Notes: generated from the sequence alone by a model not told the origin. Positions 15,996 to 25,969 are shown, counted from the first letter of the stretch. The stretch is 32,277 nucleotides of DNA from Clostridiales bacterium (GCA_019417465.1 DXVF01000017.1:1-32277), one strand, 5' to 3'. Numbers and translations: made by a program.

Positions 15996-16187
15996 ATGAA
16001 AATAATTGATAAAATCGCACTACTTTTAATAATAATTGGGGCAATAAATTGGGGATTAGTAGGATTATTTAATTTTAATTTAGTGGATACAATATTTGGA
16101 ACAGCTACTTTAATATCTAGAATTATATATATATTAGTAGGAATATCAGGATTATGGGGAATAAAATTATTATTTGATAAAGATTAG
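15996..16187 (+). CDS. DUF378 small membrane protein
   Basis: A 63-residue protein with two membrane helices, 'IALLLIIIGAINWGLVGLF' and 'SRIIYILVGISGLWGIKLLF'. The 'GAINWGLVG' motif is the hallmark of DUF378. No function is established for the family. The ATG follows AGAGGTGATTATTC, and a strong terminator sits 3 nt past the stop. Confidence 0.85.
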   Translation: MKIIDKIALLLIIIGAINWGLVGLFNFNLVDTIFGTATLISRIIYILVGISGLWGIKLLFDKD

Positions 16188-16190
16188 AAA

Positions 16191-16229
16191 ATATAGTACA
16201 AGATAAAAATATTTTGTACTATATTTTTT
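16191..16229 (+). terminator. Terminator after DUF378
   Basis: ATATAGTACAA (16191-16201) pairs with TTGTACTATAT (16214-16224), followed by TTTTT. Confidence 0.88.
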
Positions 16230-16235
16230 GCTGTA

Positions 16236-16264
16236 TTGAAAAATTGAATAAAATAAGGTATAAT
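16236..16264 (+). promoter_or_regulatory. Promoter of the ABC-F gene
   Basis: TTGAAA (16236-16241), 17-bp spacer, TATAAT (16259-16264), directly after the preceding terminator. Confidence 0.75.
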
Positions 16265-16296
16265 ATGAAACAAATTAGATTCTAGGAGGAAATGAA

Positions 16297-17877
16297 ATGT
16301 TAAATGCAAATGGAGTAACTGTACGATTTGGAAAAAGAACATTATTCGAAGACGTAAATATTAAATTTAATAAAGGATGTTGTTATGGTATTATTGGAGC
16401 AAATGGTGCAGGAAAGTCTACGTTTTTAAAAGTTTTATCAGGAGAGATAGAACCAAGTAAAGGAGAAGTTACTTTAGATAAAGGAGAAAGATTATCTGTA
16501 TTAAGACAAGATCACTTTGCATTTGAAGAATTTAATGTAATAGATACAGTTATTATGGGAAATGAAGAATTATATAGAATTATGAAAGAAAAGGATGCAA
16601 TATATTCAAAACCAGATTTTTCAGAAGAGGATGGAATGAAAGCTGCAAAGTTAGAGGAAAGATTTGCAGAATTAGATGGATGGAATGCAGAATCAGATAG
16701 CGCAATGCTTTTAAATGATTTAGGAATTGAAGCAGAAAAACATTACAAGAAAATGAGCGAAATAGAAGCTAAAGAAAAAGTTAAAGTATTGCTTGCCCAA
16801 AGTTTGTTTGGAAATCCAGACATTTTACTTTTAGATGAGCCAACAAATGACTTAGATTTAAAAAGTATAAATTGGTTAGAGGAATTCTTAATAAATTTTG
16901 AAAATACAGTAATTGTTGTATCACATGATCGCTACTTTCTAAATAAAGTATGTACACATATTGCAGATGTTGACTTTGGAAAAATAAAAGTTTATCCGGG
17001 AAATTATGATTTCTGGTATGAGTCAAGTCAGTTAGTATTAAAACAAATGAGAGATGCTAATAAAAAGAAGGAAGAGAAAATAAAAGAATTACAAGCTTTT
17101 ATTGCAAGATTTAGTGCAAATGCGTCAAAATCAAAACAAGCAACATCAAGAAAGAAATCTTTGGAAAAAATTCAATTAGATGAAATTAAGCCATCGAATA
17201 GAAAGTATCCATATATAGATTTCAAACCAGATAGAGAACCTGGTAAAGAGATTTTACAAGTAAAAAATGTATCAAAAACAATTAATGGGGAGAAATTATT
17301 AAACAATATTTCTTTTACAGTAAAACAGAATGATAAAATAGCATTTTTAGCAGATAATGAAAATGCAAAGACTTTATTATTTCAAATAATAGCTGGGGAG
17401 ATTGAGCCTGATGAAGGAGAACTTATTTGGGGAACTACTATAACAAATAATTATTTTCCGAAAGATAATAGTTATTTATTTGAATCAAACTTAAGTATTA
17501 CAGATTGGCTTAGAGGATATTCAAAAGATCCAGATGAAACATATGTAAGAAGTTTCTTAGGTAGAATGCTATTTTCAGGAGAAGAGGCTTTGAAGCAAGT
17601 AAATGTTTTATCAGGAGGAGAAAAAGTAAGATGTGTTCTTTCAAAAATGATGCTCTCAGGAGCTAACTTCTTAATTTTTGATGAACCAACTAACCATTTA
17701 GATATGGAAAGCATTACGGCTCTAAATGATGGAATGACTAAATTTAAAGGTAATATTATTTTTACTTCACATGATCATCAATTAATGCAGACTGTAGCAA
17801 ATAGAATTATTGATATTAAGCAAGATAAATTAATTGATAGAGAAGTTACATATAATGAATATTTGGGAATTGAATAA
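16297..17877 (+). CDS. ABC-F ATPase, YkpA/YbiT-like
   Basis: A 526-residue soluble twin-ATPase of the ABC-F group, which act on the ribosome rather than in membranes. The first cassette has Walker A GANGAGKS (about 34-41), a signature region near 'KVKVLLAQSLFGNPDILLLDEPTNDLD' given in part, and a switch His in 'VVSHDRYF'. A charged linker (about 245-300) carries 'KKKEEKIKELQ' and 'ASKSKQATSRKK', the tRNA-interacting arm. The second cassette has 'LSGGEKVRCVLSKMM' and 'LIFDEPTNHLD' but its Walker A is degenerate (ADNENAKT, about 350-357). This, with 'YFPKDNS', matches the gram-positive YkpA subfamily. It is not a typical antibiotic-resistance ABC-F. It has a good GGAGG site. Confidence 0.9.
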   Translation: MLNANGVTVRFGKRTLFEDVNIKFNKGCCYGIIGANGAGKSTFLKVLSGEIEPSKGEVTLDKGERLSVLRQDHFAFEEFNVIDTVIMGNEELYRIMKEKDAIYSKPDFSEEDGMKAAKLEERFAELDGWNAESDSAMLLNDLGIEAEKHYKKMSEIEAKEKVKVLLAQSLFGNPDILLLDEPTNDLDLKSINWLEEFLINFENTVIVVSHDRYFLNKVCTHIADVDFGKIKVYPGNYDFWYESSQLVLKQMRDANKKKEEKIKELQAFIARFSANASKSKQATSRKKSLEKIQLDEIKPSNRKYPYIDFKPDREPGKEILQVKNVSKTINGEKLLNNISFTVKQNDKIAFLADNENAKTLLFQIIAGEIEPDEGELIWGTTITNNYFPKDNSYLFESNLSITDWLRGYSKDPDETYVRSFLGRMLFSGEEALKQVNVLSGGEKVRCVLSKMMLSGANFLIFDEPTNHLDMESITALNDGMTKFKGNIIFTSHDHQLMQTVANRIIDIKQDKLIDREVTYNEYLGIE

Positions 17878-17883
17878 ATAAAT

Positions 17884-17917
17884 TAAAATAAGCGTTATTA
17901 TATAGCGTTTATTTTTA
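17884..17917 (+). terminator. Terminator after the ABC-F gene
   Basis: AAAATAAGCGTTAT pairs with ATAGCGTTTATTTT (two wobble pairs), ending in a T-run. Confidence 0.8.
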
Positions 17918-18020
17918 TTTGTAAATAAATAATAGAAAAATATTATATAAAAAAGTATATAGATATTTTATAAAAATTAATTAGATAAATAACGAATGCT
18001 CCAGAAGAGTAATATTTTTA

Positions 18021-18049
18021 TTGAAATAAGATTTTGTCTTTGATATAAT
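18021..18049 (+). promoter_or_regulatory. Promoter of tex
   Basis: TTGAAA (18021-18026), 17-bp spacer ending in the extended TGA, TATAAT (18044-18049). Confidence 0.75.
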
Positions 18050-18084
18050 ACAAAAGTAATGAAAAAAGAAAGAAGGAATAAATC

Positions 18085-20235
18085 ATGAGTTTAATTAATG
18101 AGACTATTGCAAGGGAATTAAATATAAAAGAATCACAAGTTGAAGCAACAGTTAAATTGATAGATGAAGGAAATACAATTCCATTTATTGCTAGATATAG
18201 AAAAGAAGTAACAGGAGGATTGAGTGATGAAATTTTAAGACAATTAGGTGAAAGACTTAATTATCTTAGAAATCTTGAAACTAGAAAAGAAGAAGTAAAA
18301 AAATCTATAGAAGAACAAGGAAAGTTAACAGATGAAATAGTAGTGGCTTTAGAAAATGCAAAAATACTTGCAGAAGTTGAAGATATATATAGGCCATATA
18401 AACAAAAAAAGAGAACAAGAGCTACAATTGCAAAAGAGAAGGGATTAGAAGAATTAGCAAATATTATTTTTGAACAAAAAGAAATAAATAGTTTAAATGA
18501 GATTGCTAAAAACTTTATAAATGAAGAAAAAGCAGTTAATACAATAGATGAAGCAATTTCAGGAGCAAAAGATATAATTGCAGAAAATATTTCAGATAAT
18601 GCAAATTACAGAAAAGAAATAAAAAGAATTTATTATAGAGAAGGAATTATAGAAGTTAAAGCTAATAAAGACGAAAAATCAAGTTATGAAATGTATTATG
18701 ATTTTTCAGAAAAACTAAGTAGAATTCCTAGTCATAGAATTCTAGCGATCAATAGAGGAGAAAAAGAAGAATTTTTAAAAATTAAGATTGATAAACCAGA
18801 AGATACAATACTTAATTTAATTCAAAAAGATATTATTAAAGATTTTAATAGTCAGTTTGCACCATATTTAATAGATACGATACAAGATAGTTTTAAAAGA
18901 TTAATTGAGCCATCTGTAGAAAGAGAAATACGTTCTGATCTAACGGAAAAAGCAGAAGAGCAAGCAATAAAAGTTTTTGGAAAAAATGCAAAACAATTAT
19001 TATTAGGTGCACCCATAAAGAATTTAACGGTAATGGGATTTGATCCAGCATATAGAACAGGATGTAAAATAGCTGTAATAGATGAAACAGGAAAATTACT
19101 TGCAACAACAACAGTATATCCTACAGAACCACAAAATGACGTAGAAGGAGCAAAAAAGGAATTAAAAAAATTAATTAGCACATATAATATAAATATGATT
19201 GCAATAGGAAATGGTACTGCATCTCGTGAATCAGAAATGTTTGTTGCAGACTTAATTAAAGAAATAGATGAAGATGTTCATTATGCTATAGTAAGTGAAG
19301 CGGGTGCATCAGTTTATTCTGCGTCAAAACTTGCGACAGAAGAATATCCAGATATAAATGTATCACTAAGAGGAGCAATATCAATTGCAAGAAGATTGCA
19401 AGATCCACTAGCCGAACTTGTAAAAATAGATCCAAAAGCAATTGGCGTTGGACAATATCAGCACGATGTAAATCAAAAAAGATTAGCAGAAAGTTTAACA
19501 GGAGTTGTAGAAGATGCCGTAAATAAAGTAGGGGTAGATGTAAATACTGCAACACCATCACTCTTATCATATGTATCTGGAATAAATAAAACCATAGCAA
19601 ATAACATAGTTAAATATAGAGATGAAAATGGCAGATTGAAAGAGAGAAAAGAATTATTAAAGGTACCAAAACTTGGAAAAGTAGCATTTGAGCAATGTGC
19701 AGGATTTATTCGTATATTTGATGGAAAGAATCCATTAGAAATTACATCAGTACATCCAGAGAGCTATGAACAAGCAGAGAAGTTACTTGCAGAAGTTGGG
19801 TATGAAAAAAAAGATTTAATAGATAAAGAAAAATTAAAGGAATTAAAAATTAAATTAAATAATATAAATATCGAACATATGGCAAAAAAGTTGGATATTG
19901 GAGAAATGACATTAAAAGATATAATTGATGAACTTTCTAAACCAGGCAGAGATCCAAGAGATGAAATGCCAAAACCAATTCTAAGAAATGATGTTCTAAA
20001 ATTCGAAGATTTAAGAGAAGGTATGATTTTAAACGGAACAGTAAGAAATGTAATAGATTTTGGAGCTTTTGTAGATATAGGTGTAAAACATGATGGATTA
20101 GTACATATATCAGAACTTAGTGACAGTTTTGTAAAGAATCCTTCTGATGTTGTAGCTATTGGTGATATTGTTAAAGTAAAAGTACTAAAAATAGATTTAG
20201 AAAGACAAAAAGTAAGTTTAAGTATGAAAATATAA
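18085..20235 (+). CDS. tex: Tex-family RNA-binding protein
   Basis: A 716-residue cytoplasmic nucleic-acid binding protein of the Tex/Spt6 family, near the usual length. Its N-terminal helical part opens 'IARELNIKESQVEATVKLIDEGNTIPFIARYRKE' given in pieces ('TIPFIARYRKEVTGG'). A YqgF/RuvX-like nuclease fold follows (about 315-440, 'MGFDPAYRTGCKIAVID', 'IGNGTASRESE', 'VSEAGASVYSASK'), then a helix-hairpin-helix region ('VDVNTATPSLLSYVSGIN') and a C-terminal S1 domain (about 640-715, 'GTVRNVIDFGAFVDIGVKHDG', trimmed). It has its own promoter and starts at ATG with AGAAAGAAGGA. It stands alone between ABC-F and the convergent regulator. Confidence 0.95.
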   Translation: MSLINETIARELNIKESQVEATVKLIDEGNTIPFIARYRKEVTGGLSDEILRQLGERLNYLRNLETRKEEVKKSIEEQGKLTDEIVVALENAKILAEVEDIYRPYKQKKRTRATIAKEKGLEELANIIFEQKEINSLNEIAKNFINEEKAVNTIDEAISGAKDIIAENISDNANYRKEIKRIYYREGIIEVKANKDEKSSYEMYYDFSEKLSRIPSHRILAINRGEKEEFLKIKIDKPEDTILNLIQKDIIKDFNSQFAPYLIDTIQDSFKRLIEPSVEREIRSDLTEKAEEQAIKVFGKNAKQLLLGAPIKNLTVMGFDPAYRTGCKIAVIDETGKLLATTTVYPTEPQNDVEGAKKELKKLISTYNINMIAIGNGTASRESEMFVADLIKEIDEDVHYAIVSEAGASVYSASKLATEEYPDINVSLRGAISIARRLQDPLAELVKIDPKAIGVGQYQHDVNQKRLAESLTGVVEDAVNKVGVDVNTATPSLLSYVSGINKTIANNIVKYRDENGRLKERKELLKVPKLGKVAFEQCAGFIRIFDGKNPLEITSVHPESYEQAEKLLAEVGYEKKDLIDKEKLKELKIKLNNINIEHMAKKLDIGEMTLKDIIDELSKPGRDPRDEMPKPILRNDVLKFEDLREGMILNGTVRNVIDFGAFVDIGVKHDGLVHISELSDSFVKNPSDVVAIGDIVKVKVLKIDLERQKVSLSMKI

Positions 20236-20336
20236 TTATTTATTTGATATAAAAATTGTATTAAATTTAAAATATTAGATCTTAAAAATTTATTTATTAG
20301 AATCACTCATATTATAATTAATTAAATATTTAATGC

Positions 20337-20385
20337 AAAAAAGAACAGTTAGTTAATATTAGAAATATGCTAATTGTTCTTTTTA
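20337..20385. terminator. Bidirectional terminator between tex and the HD-GYP gene
   Basis: AAAAGAACAGTTAG pairs with CTAATTGTTCTTTT (one G-U) around an 18-nt loop, with flanking A and T runs. Confidence 0.82.
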
Positions 20386-20405
20386 TTACATTTATTAAAA
20401 ATAAA

Positions 20406-21455
20406 TTAAACTTCATTTTTTATTTTTTCTATTTCAGAATAATGATTTTTTAATATATCAAGGAAAATATCTGAAATTTGGGGGTCAAATTGAAATCCTT
20501 TATTTTTTTCTATTTCATTTATTATTGATTCTATAGTTAGTTCATTACGGTAATTTCTTTTTGAAGACATTGCATCAAATGAATCTGCTATTGTAGTTAT
20601 TCTAGCTAAATAAGGAATATTGTTACCTTTTAATTGAGAAGGATAACCCGTACCATCATATTTCTCATGATGATGTTTAACTATAGGTATAATATCTTTA
20701 AATATTCTAGCATTACACAAAATATGTGCTCCGATTGCAGGATGATTTTTTATTTGTGAGTATTCATCTGTAGTAAGAGAAGAATCTTTTAGGAGAATGC
20801 TGTCTGGAATTCCTATCTTTCCTATATCATGAAATAAACCACCAATGTGAAGATTTTTTAAGTCTTGTTCTGATAGACCTAAATATTTACCTATTAGTTC
20901 GGAATATTTTGCTACTCTATTAGAGTGACCAGAAGTATAAGGATCTTTGGCTTCTACTGTATATCTTAATGTTTCGATACTCTCTAAATAAGCTCTTTCT
21001 AATTCAGTATATGTACTAGAAAGTTCTTCATTAATTTGTTTAATTAAATTCATTTGTGAGATTGATTTTATTCCAGATTCAATTAGTAAAAGTAATTGAT
21101 CAAATTTATCACTTTTTTCACAATATCCTTGTATATCTAATTTTTTTATTGTGTCTAAAGGAGGTGCTAAATCTTTATGTCCTGTTAATAAAAGAATATA
21201 AAGATCCTTATTAAATTTTCTTATTTCTTCAACAAGTTTATCTCCATGAATAGGAGTCATAATAAAATCTAATATCATAAGATCAAAATGTTCAGTTTTA
21301 ACCTTTTCTAAAGCTTCCATTGGGTTTGTAAAACCTACAAAATCATATCCAGACTTTTTTAAAAAAATGGATAAAGAATCAATAATTCCAATTTCATCAT
21401 CTACTGCTATAATTTTGTAATTTGAAGATATTGTAGTATGTTTATTCTTTCTCAT
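20406..21455 (-). CDS. REC-HD-GYP response regulator (c-di-GMP phosphodiesterase)
   Basis: A 349-residue RpfG-like protein. The receiver domain (about 13-130) has acidic 'VDDE', phospho-acceptor D in 'DLMILDFIM' and 'LLTGHKD'. A helical linker leads to the HD-GYP domain (about 165-340): HD in 'GGLFHDIGKIGIPD', HH in 'PIVKHHHEKYDGTGYP' (the GYP signature reads GTGYP) and 'ADSFDAM'. HD-GYP domains hydrolyse cyclic-di-GMP; the intact HD and GYP residues predict activity. It is the probable partner of the kinase gene 115 nt upstream, but a terminator and a possible own promoter lie between them. The start is ATG 21455, AAAGG as ribosome site. Confidence 0.93.
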   Translation of the reverse strand: MRKNKHTTISSNYKIIAVDDEIGIIDSLSIFLKKSGYDFVGFTNPMEALEKVKTEHFDLMILDFIMTPIHGDKLVEEIRKFNKDLYILLLTGHKDLAPPLDTIKKLDIQGYCEKSDKFDQLLLLIESGIKSISQMNLIKQINEELSSTYTELERAYLESIETLRYTVEAKDPYTSGHSNRVAKYSELIGKYLGLSEQDLKNLHIGGLFHDIGKIGIPDSILLKDSSLTTDEYSQIKNHPAIGAHILCNARIFKDIIPIVKHHHEKYDGTGYPSQLKGNNIPYLARITTIADSFDAMSSKRNYRNELTIESIINEIEKNKGFQFDPQISDIFLDILKNHYSEIEKIKNEV

Positions 21456-21488
21456 TATATCCCAACCTTTGATTAAATTATTAAAGTA

Positions 21489-21517
21489 ATTATATTAATA
21501 AAAGATAAAAAAAGCAA
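21489..21517 (-). promoter_or_regulatory. Possible promoter of the HD-GYP gene
   Basis: Minus strand: TTGCTT (21512-21517) inside the terminator stem, 17-bp spacer, TATAAT (21489-21494). Confidence 0.5.
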
Positions 21518-21541
21518 CAAAATTCTTAAATTTTGTTGCTT
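21504..21541 (-). terminator. Terminator after the histidine kinase gene
   Basis: On the minus strand AAGCAACAAAATT, loop TAAG, AATTTTGTTGCTT, then a run of seven T. A perfect 13-bp stem. Confidence 0.9.
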
Positions 21542-21570
21542 AAAAAGTATCTAAAAAAATATCTAAAATA

Positions 21571-23580
21571 TTATTTATTAATAGGTATAATTATATTAAA
21601 TATTGTGCCTTTATTTTCTTTTGATTCAAAAATAATATCGCCATTAAAATTAGCTTTAATAGTTGAATATGACATAAACAATCCAAGTCCAGTTCCATTT
21701 TTTCCTTTAGTTGTGACCATCTCATTAAATAATTTATCCTGAATTTCTTTAGGAATTCCAGATGCATAATCTTTAATAGAAATAATAAGATTGTTATTCT
21801 CTTCTTTTAATATTAAATCAATTTTTTCATTGGTTTTACCATTATATGCTTGTATAGAATTAGAAATCATATTATTAATTACTTGGACTAAGCTATTTAT
21901 GTTTCCATTTAGAGATAAGTTATTTGGTATATGTGATATAATATTTAATGATATTAAAGCATTCTTTAGTTCATGCTTCATTAATATATCGACACTTTTT
22001 AAAAGTTCTTCAATAGTAAAAGAATCGTTAGAGATATTTGATAATGCTACGACCTGACCTTTTACCGTAGTTATAATATCAGACATATATTCTGTATATA
22101 TTTTTATTTTTTTTATCCATTCATCCATTTCACCCGCTATTTCATAGTGATCTTCATTAGTCACTTCTAAATCTCCTATTGAGTCATTATATTCTTGAAT
22201 TAAGTCTTCTAATCCTCTAGTTGCACCAGAGATTGACATTATAGGAGTTTTTAAGTTATGAGCTATTCCACCAATCAATTGACCAAGAGAAGCTAGACGT
22301 TCCTGTTCCATTAATTTATCTTGATTGTATTCAATTTGTTTAATATGTGATATTGTTAAATTTTGAATTTTATTATATGAAATAGTTAGGTCCCCAAACT
22401 CATCATTTGAAGTAATTGGCAAATTCTTGGCATTTGAGATATTATTTAAGTTTAATATTGAATTCATACCATTAGTAATATTAGTAATATCAGTTGATAT
22501 TGTTTTTCCAATATAGGATATATAAATTATGATGAAAATTATTAAAATGATTATACATATAAAGAATGGCAATAATATACTATTTGAAGATGTTTCAAAA
22601 TGTATTCCTATATAATATGTTCCTTCATCTATAGTTATTTTATGCATACAGGATTGAGCAGTTTGACCATAGTATTCAAAGCATTGACCATTAGTTTCAT
22701 CATAAAAAGATAATGTGTAATTAGATAAAAATGATTCATCTGATATGTTCATATTTTTACTTTTATAAATTATTTCTCCACTATTTGCATCCATAATTAA
22801 ACCAAAATCATTGTCAGATTTATATTCAAGAGAGTTAAATTTATTTTTTATATTTTCTAAAGATAAATTCTCTTCAGATAATGAATTAATTAATTCTTGT
22901 TTATAAAAATTGTATAATAAGTCTCCCTTTTCTATTGTCATTGTAGTAGTACTAATTAGTAATATTAAAACAAAAGAGCATATAAATAATGGTAAAGTTA
23001 AAATTAATAATTTTAAAGGAGTATTAATTCTAATAGTATTTAAATCATTCACACAATAATCAGAAGATTTAATTAGTAGGTCTCTAAAAAAACTCCTACT
23101 GATCATATATGATGTTATTCCAAATATTGATGCAAAAGAAAAAATTACAATACATATTCTTAAAAGTAAGTCTATATTTGTTCTAAAAAGTATTAGTAAA
23201 AAAAAGCATAAAGTAGTAGGTAAAAATACCTCAATAATTAACATAACATATTGTATATTAAAACATTTTTTTCTTGTTTTTATAATAGAATCTTTTGAAC
23301 TGGAAATACCATTATATAATTTTTTATATATTAATCGTACAAATAAATATATAAATGTTACTATTAAAGTAGCAAGTATTATAAATTGTGAGGTATAAGT
23401 AATTCCAACGACTTTTATTTGAAAGTCATTATCAATAGTATTAGTAGGATAATTTAATATTTTGGGTAATGTAAAATATAAAATTATTACTAATACTAAT
23501 GCTATCAAACTATTTAAAAATGCTAATTTATTATAATAAATATTATTTTTTATATTCGAATTATTAATTTTATTTTTCAT
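21571..23580 (-). CDS. Membrane sensor histidine kinase, coupled to the NRPS gene
   Basis: A 669-residue kinase. Four hydrophobic segments lie in the first 165 residues and one near 190-215. An outside loop of about 120 residues (about 215-335) with 'NDFGLIMDANSGEIIYKS' looks like a single Cache/PAS-type sensor and contains two Cys. A further membrane helix (about 338-362), a HAMP-like linker, HisKA with H-box 'GGIAHNLKTPI' and a HATPase domain follow ('NNMISNSIQAYN' N-box, 'GTGLGLFMSYS' G-box). The ATG overlaps the end of the NRPS gene by 11 nt, with AGGAG inside it: translation is coupled. Its ligand is unknown; the NRPS product is an attractive guess. It phosphorylates, most likely, the REC-HD-GYP regulator next door. 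Confidence 0.92.
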   Translation of the reverse strand: MKNKINNSNIKNNIYYNKLAFLNSLIALVLVIILYFTLPKILNYPTNTIDNDFQIKVVGITYTSQFIILATLIVTFIYLFVRLIYKKLYNGISSSKDSIIKTRKKCFNIQYVMLIIEVFLPTTLCFFLLILFRTNIDLLLRICIVIFSFASIFGITSYMISRSFFRDLLIKSSDYCVNDLNTIRINTPLKLLILTLPLFICSFVLILLISTTTMTIEKGDLLYNFYKQELINSLSEENLSLENIKNKFNSLEYKSDNDFGLIMDANSGEIIYKSKNMNISDESFLSNYTLSFYDETNGQCFEYYGQTAQSCMHKITIDEGTYYIGIHFETSSNSILLPFFICIIILIIFIIIYISYIGKTISTDITNITNGMNSILNLNNISNAKNLPITSNDEFGDLTISYNKIQNLTISHIKQIEYNQDKLMEQERLASLGQLIGGIAHNLKTPIMSISGATRGLEDLIQEYNDSIGDLEVTNEDHYEIAGEMDEWIKKIKIYTEYMSDIITTVKGQVVALSNISNDSFTIEELLKSVDILMKHELKNALISLNIISHIPNNLSLNGNINSLVQVINNMISNSIQAYNGKTNEKIDLILKEENNNLIISIKDYASGIPKEIQDKLFNEMVTTKGKNGTGLGLFMSYSTIKANFNGDIIFESKENKGTIFNIIIPINK

Positions 23581-25969
23581 AAGAGTCTCCTATAAAATTA
23601 TATTTTTTTAAATAATTAATTATTTTTTCTATATATTCAGATGTAATATTAGGCCAATTTAAATGAAAATTATTTAATAATTTATTTGTATAATTATTAT
23701 CAATAATTAGGGATGAATTATTTTTATTATTTATCATTGATAAATAATTAGTTATACCGAAACTGTTTATATTTGAATTTAGTACTAAATTTTTAAATTC
23801 ATCTAAAGAAATTATTTTTAATTTATATCCATATAATTTTATAATATCAGCAAAATCTTTAAAAGTTATTATATTATTATTAAATAAATGATAAATATTT
23901 AAATTATTATCCATTTTTTTACTAAGATGTACAATAAATTTAGAACAATAATCAACAGGCGTAAATTCTAATGGGAATTGTAGTAATTCTTCAGGGATAG
24001 AATCTAAATTTATAATAGAACATAATCTATTTAAAAAAGCATTTTCTGAAGCGTTTTCTTGAAAAATTCCATCACTATATCTATTGGTTATATTTCCTAT
24101 TCTATAAATTGAAGCTTGTAGATTTTGATATTTACAAGCATTTAAAATAATAGATTCAGCTTGAAATTTAGTTTTAACATAAATATTATCATTATATTTT
24201 TGGTGTATATAAAAATCGTTTTCTGTAAAAGTGTAGTTTGGAGTATCTGTTAATCCATATCCTGATATAGATAATGTTGAGATGTAATGAAAAGGAACTT
24301 TGTTCTGAATACAAAAATCAACTATTTTTTGAGTTCCTAATACATTAGTCTTATAGAATGATTCTGAATCTCCAAAATGTTTTACAATTGCAGCTGAAGA
24401 AAATACGCAATCTATATTATTAGATAGATACTCATAAGTTTGTTCTAACAAATTAAATTTATCACCATGTAAGTCTCCAGTTATAGGAGTAATTCTATCA
24501 ATAATAGAATCTAAATTATTATAATAAAAATTATATTTTTGTTTAAATCTCTCAATAGAATTTATATTATCTTTCTCACGAATAATACAGTAAATATGGG
24601 CATTAGTATTTTCTAATAGTTCGTGTAATATATGTATTCCTAAAAAACCAGTAGTACCAAAAAATAATATATTTTTATATTCATGATTATTAATATAATT
24701 AGGTATTATAATATCTGGTATTTTAATTTTTTCTAATTCTGAAAGCATATCAGAATTACTATCTGATTTATGTGCAATATAATTGGCTATATCTCTTATA
24801 GTTGGATAATTATAAAATACTTGTGTATCAAGGGAAATACCTAAAGAATATAGTTTTGTTTGTATTTTTATTATGGTAAGCGAATCTATTAAATAATCAA
24901 ATATGTTTTGTGTAACACTAATTTTTTTTAAGTTTAATATTTTAATAAAAATATCATATAATAATTGTTCTAATTCATTAGATGGATTTACATATTCAAT
25001 ATTATTATTTTTTGGTGGCAAAGGTAATAATGATTTATTTATTTTGCCATTAATAGTTAAAGGTATTTCATCAACTTCTATAAAGTACTTCGGAATCATA
25101 TATTTAGGTAAATAATTTGTAAGAAAATTCTTTAAATCATTTATATCTATATCTGCTTCTGAAATAAAATATGCGCATAGTACTTTCGAATGCTCTATAG
25201 TTATAGCAGTAACAAAACAATCTTTTATATTATTATAATTTAATATTTTAGATTGTATTTCTCCAGTTTCTATTCTATATCCGTTAATTTTTATCTGAAA
25301 ATCTTTTCTACCAATATATTCCATAATTCCATTATCAAATAATTTTCCAATATCGCCAGTAGCATATAAAGTTGTATTAATATCAAAAGGAGAAGATATA
25401 AATTTCTGTTTAGTTACTGCATCTAAATCTAAATATCCCTTTGATAAACATTTTCCACCAATAAACATTTGACCATTATATCCAAAGGGAATTAAGTTTA
25501 AGTCACTATTTAATAATAAAATTTGTGTATTATTAGCTGGAATTCCTATTGGAACAGATGAATAATTTATATCATCATCTTCTTTATATGTATATGTCAT
25601 ACATCCAACTGTAGTTTCTGTAGGTCCATATTCATTGAAAATAGAGACCTTATTGCCAAAAATACTAGTTATTCTTTTACAAGTTTCTTGAGTTAAAATA
25701 TCACCACCGACTATTAATTTGGTGATTATGGTATTAGATACGATATCTTGCAATAGAGATAAATGAGCTGGAGTAAGTTTAATTATTTGTACTTTTTTAT
25801 CATCTACAATTTGTTTTAATAATAATTGTGGATTAGAATTTTCATAAATGTATAGTGTGTTTCCAGTTACAAGCGGTGTAAAAACAGATGTAACAGTTAA
25901 ATCAAATGCAATAGAAGAATATAGAGGAAAATTAGTAATCTCATCTTTAACATATGTTTTATTTGACCA
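23570..25969 (-). CDS. NRPS, C-terminal part: adenylation remainder, carrier, reductase
   Basis: Reading frame that continues the upstream NRPS after a frameshift at about 25970. It begins 'WSNKTYVKDEITNFPLYSS' and holds the rest of the adenylation domain ('FDLTVTS', 'FNEYGPTE', 'YATGDIGK', 'GRKDFQIKINGYRIE', A10 'PLTINGK'), a carrier domain with Ser in 'FDYLIDSLTI', and a thioester-reductase domain with Rossmann motif 'FFGTTGFLG' and YxxxK 'YVKTK'. Such reductases release the peptide as aldehyde or alcohol with NAD(P)H. The pocket residues read D-L-T-K-I-G-E-V-G-K by alignment to GrsA, near the known Asn code. The first usual start is a TTG at 25753, too late for a working protein. It overlaps the kinase gene. 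Confidence 0.88.
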   Translation of the reverse strand, partial: WSNKTYVKDEITNFPLYSSIAFDLTVTSVFTPLVTGNTLYIYENSNPQLLLKQIVDDKKVQIIKLTPAHLSLLQDIVSNTIITKLIVGGDILTQETCKRITSIFGNKVSIFNEYGPTETTVGCMTYTYKEDDDINYSSVPIGIPANNTQILLLNSDLNLIPFGYNGQMFIGGKCLSKGYLDLDAVTKQKFISSPFDINTTLYATGDIGKLFDNGIMEYIGRKDFQIKINGYRIETGEIQSKILNYNNIKDCFVTAITIEHSKVLCAYFISEADIDINDLKNFLTNYLPKYMIPKYFIEVDEIPLTINGKINKSLLPLPPKNNNIEYVNPSNELEQLLYDIFIKILNLKKISVTQNIFDYLIDSLTIIKIQTKLYSLGISLDTQVFYNYPTIRDIANYIAHKSDSNSDMLSELEKIKIPDIIIPNYINNHEYKNILFFGTTGFLGIHILHELLENTNAHIYCIIREKDNINSIERFKQKYNFYYNNLDSIIDRITPITGDLHGDKFNLLEQTYEYLSNNIDCVFSSAAIVKHFGDSESFYKTNVLGTQKIVDFCIQNKVPFHYISTLSISGYGLTDTPNYTFTENDFYIHQKYNDNIYVKTKFQAESIILNACKYQNLQASIYRIGNITNRYSDGIFQENASENAFLNRLCSIINLDSIPEELLQFPLEFTPVDYCSKFIVHLSKKMDNNLNIYHLFNNNIITFKDFADIIKLYGYKLKIISLDEFKNLVLNSNINSFGITNYLSMINNKNNSSLIIDNNYTNKLLNNFHLNWPNITSEYIEKIINYLKKYNFIGDSYEK

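Noticed and set aside
19286..19600. Open frame on the minus strand within tex
   Set aside because: Hydrophobic shadow of the tex coding strand, no ribosome site, no family.
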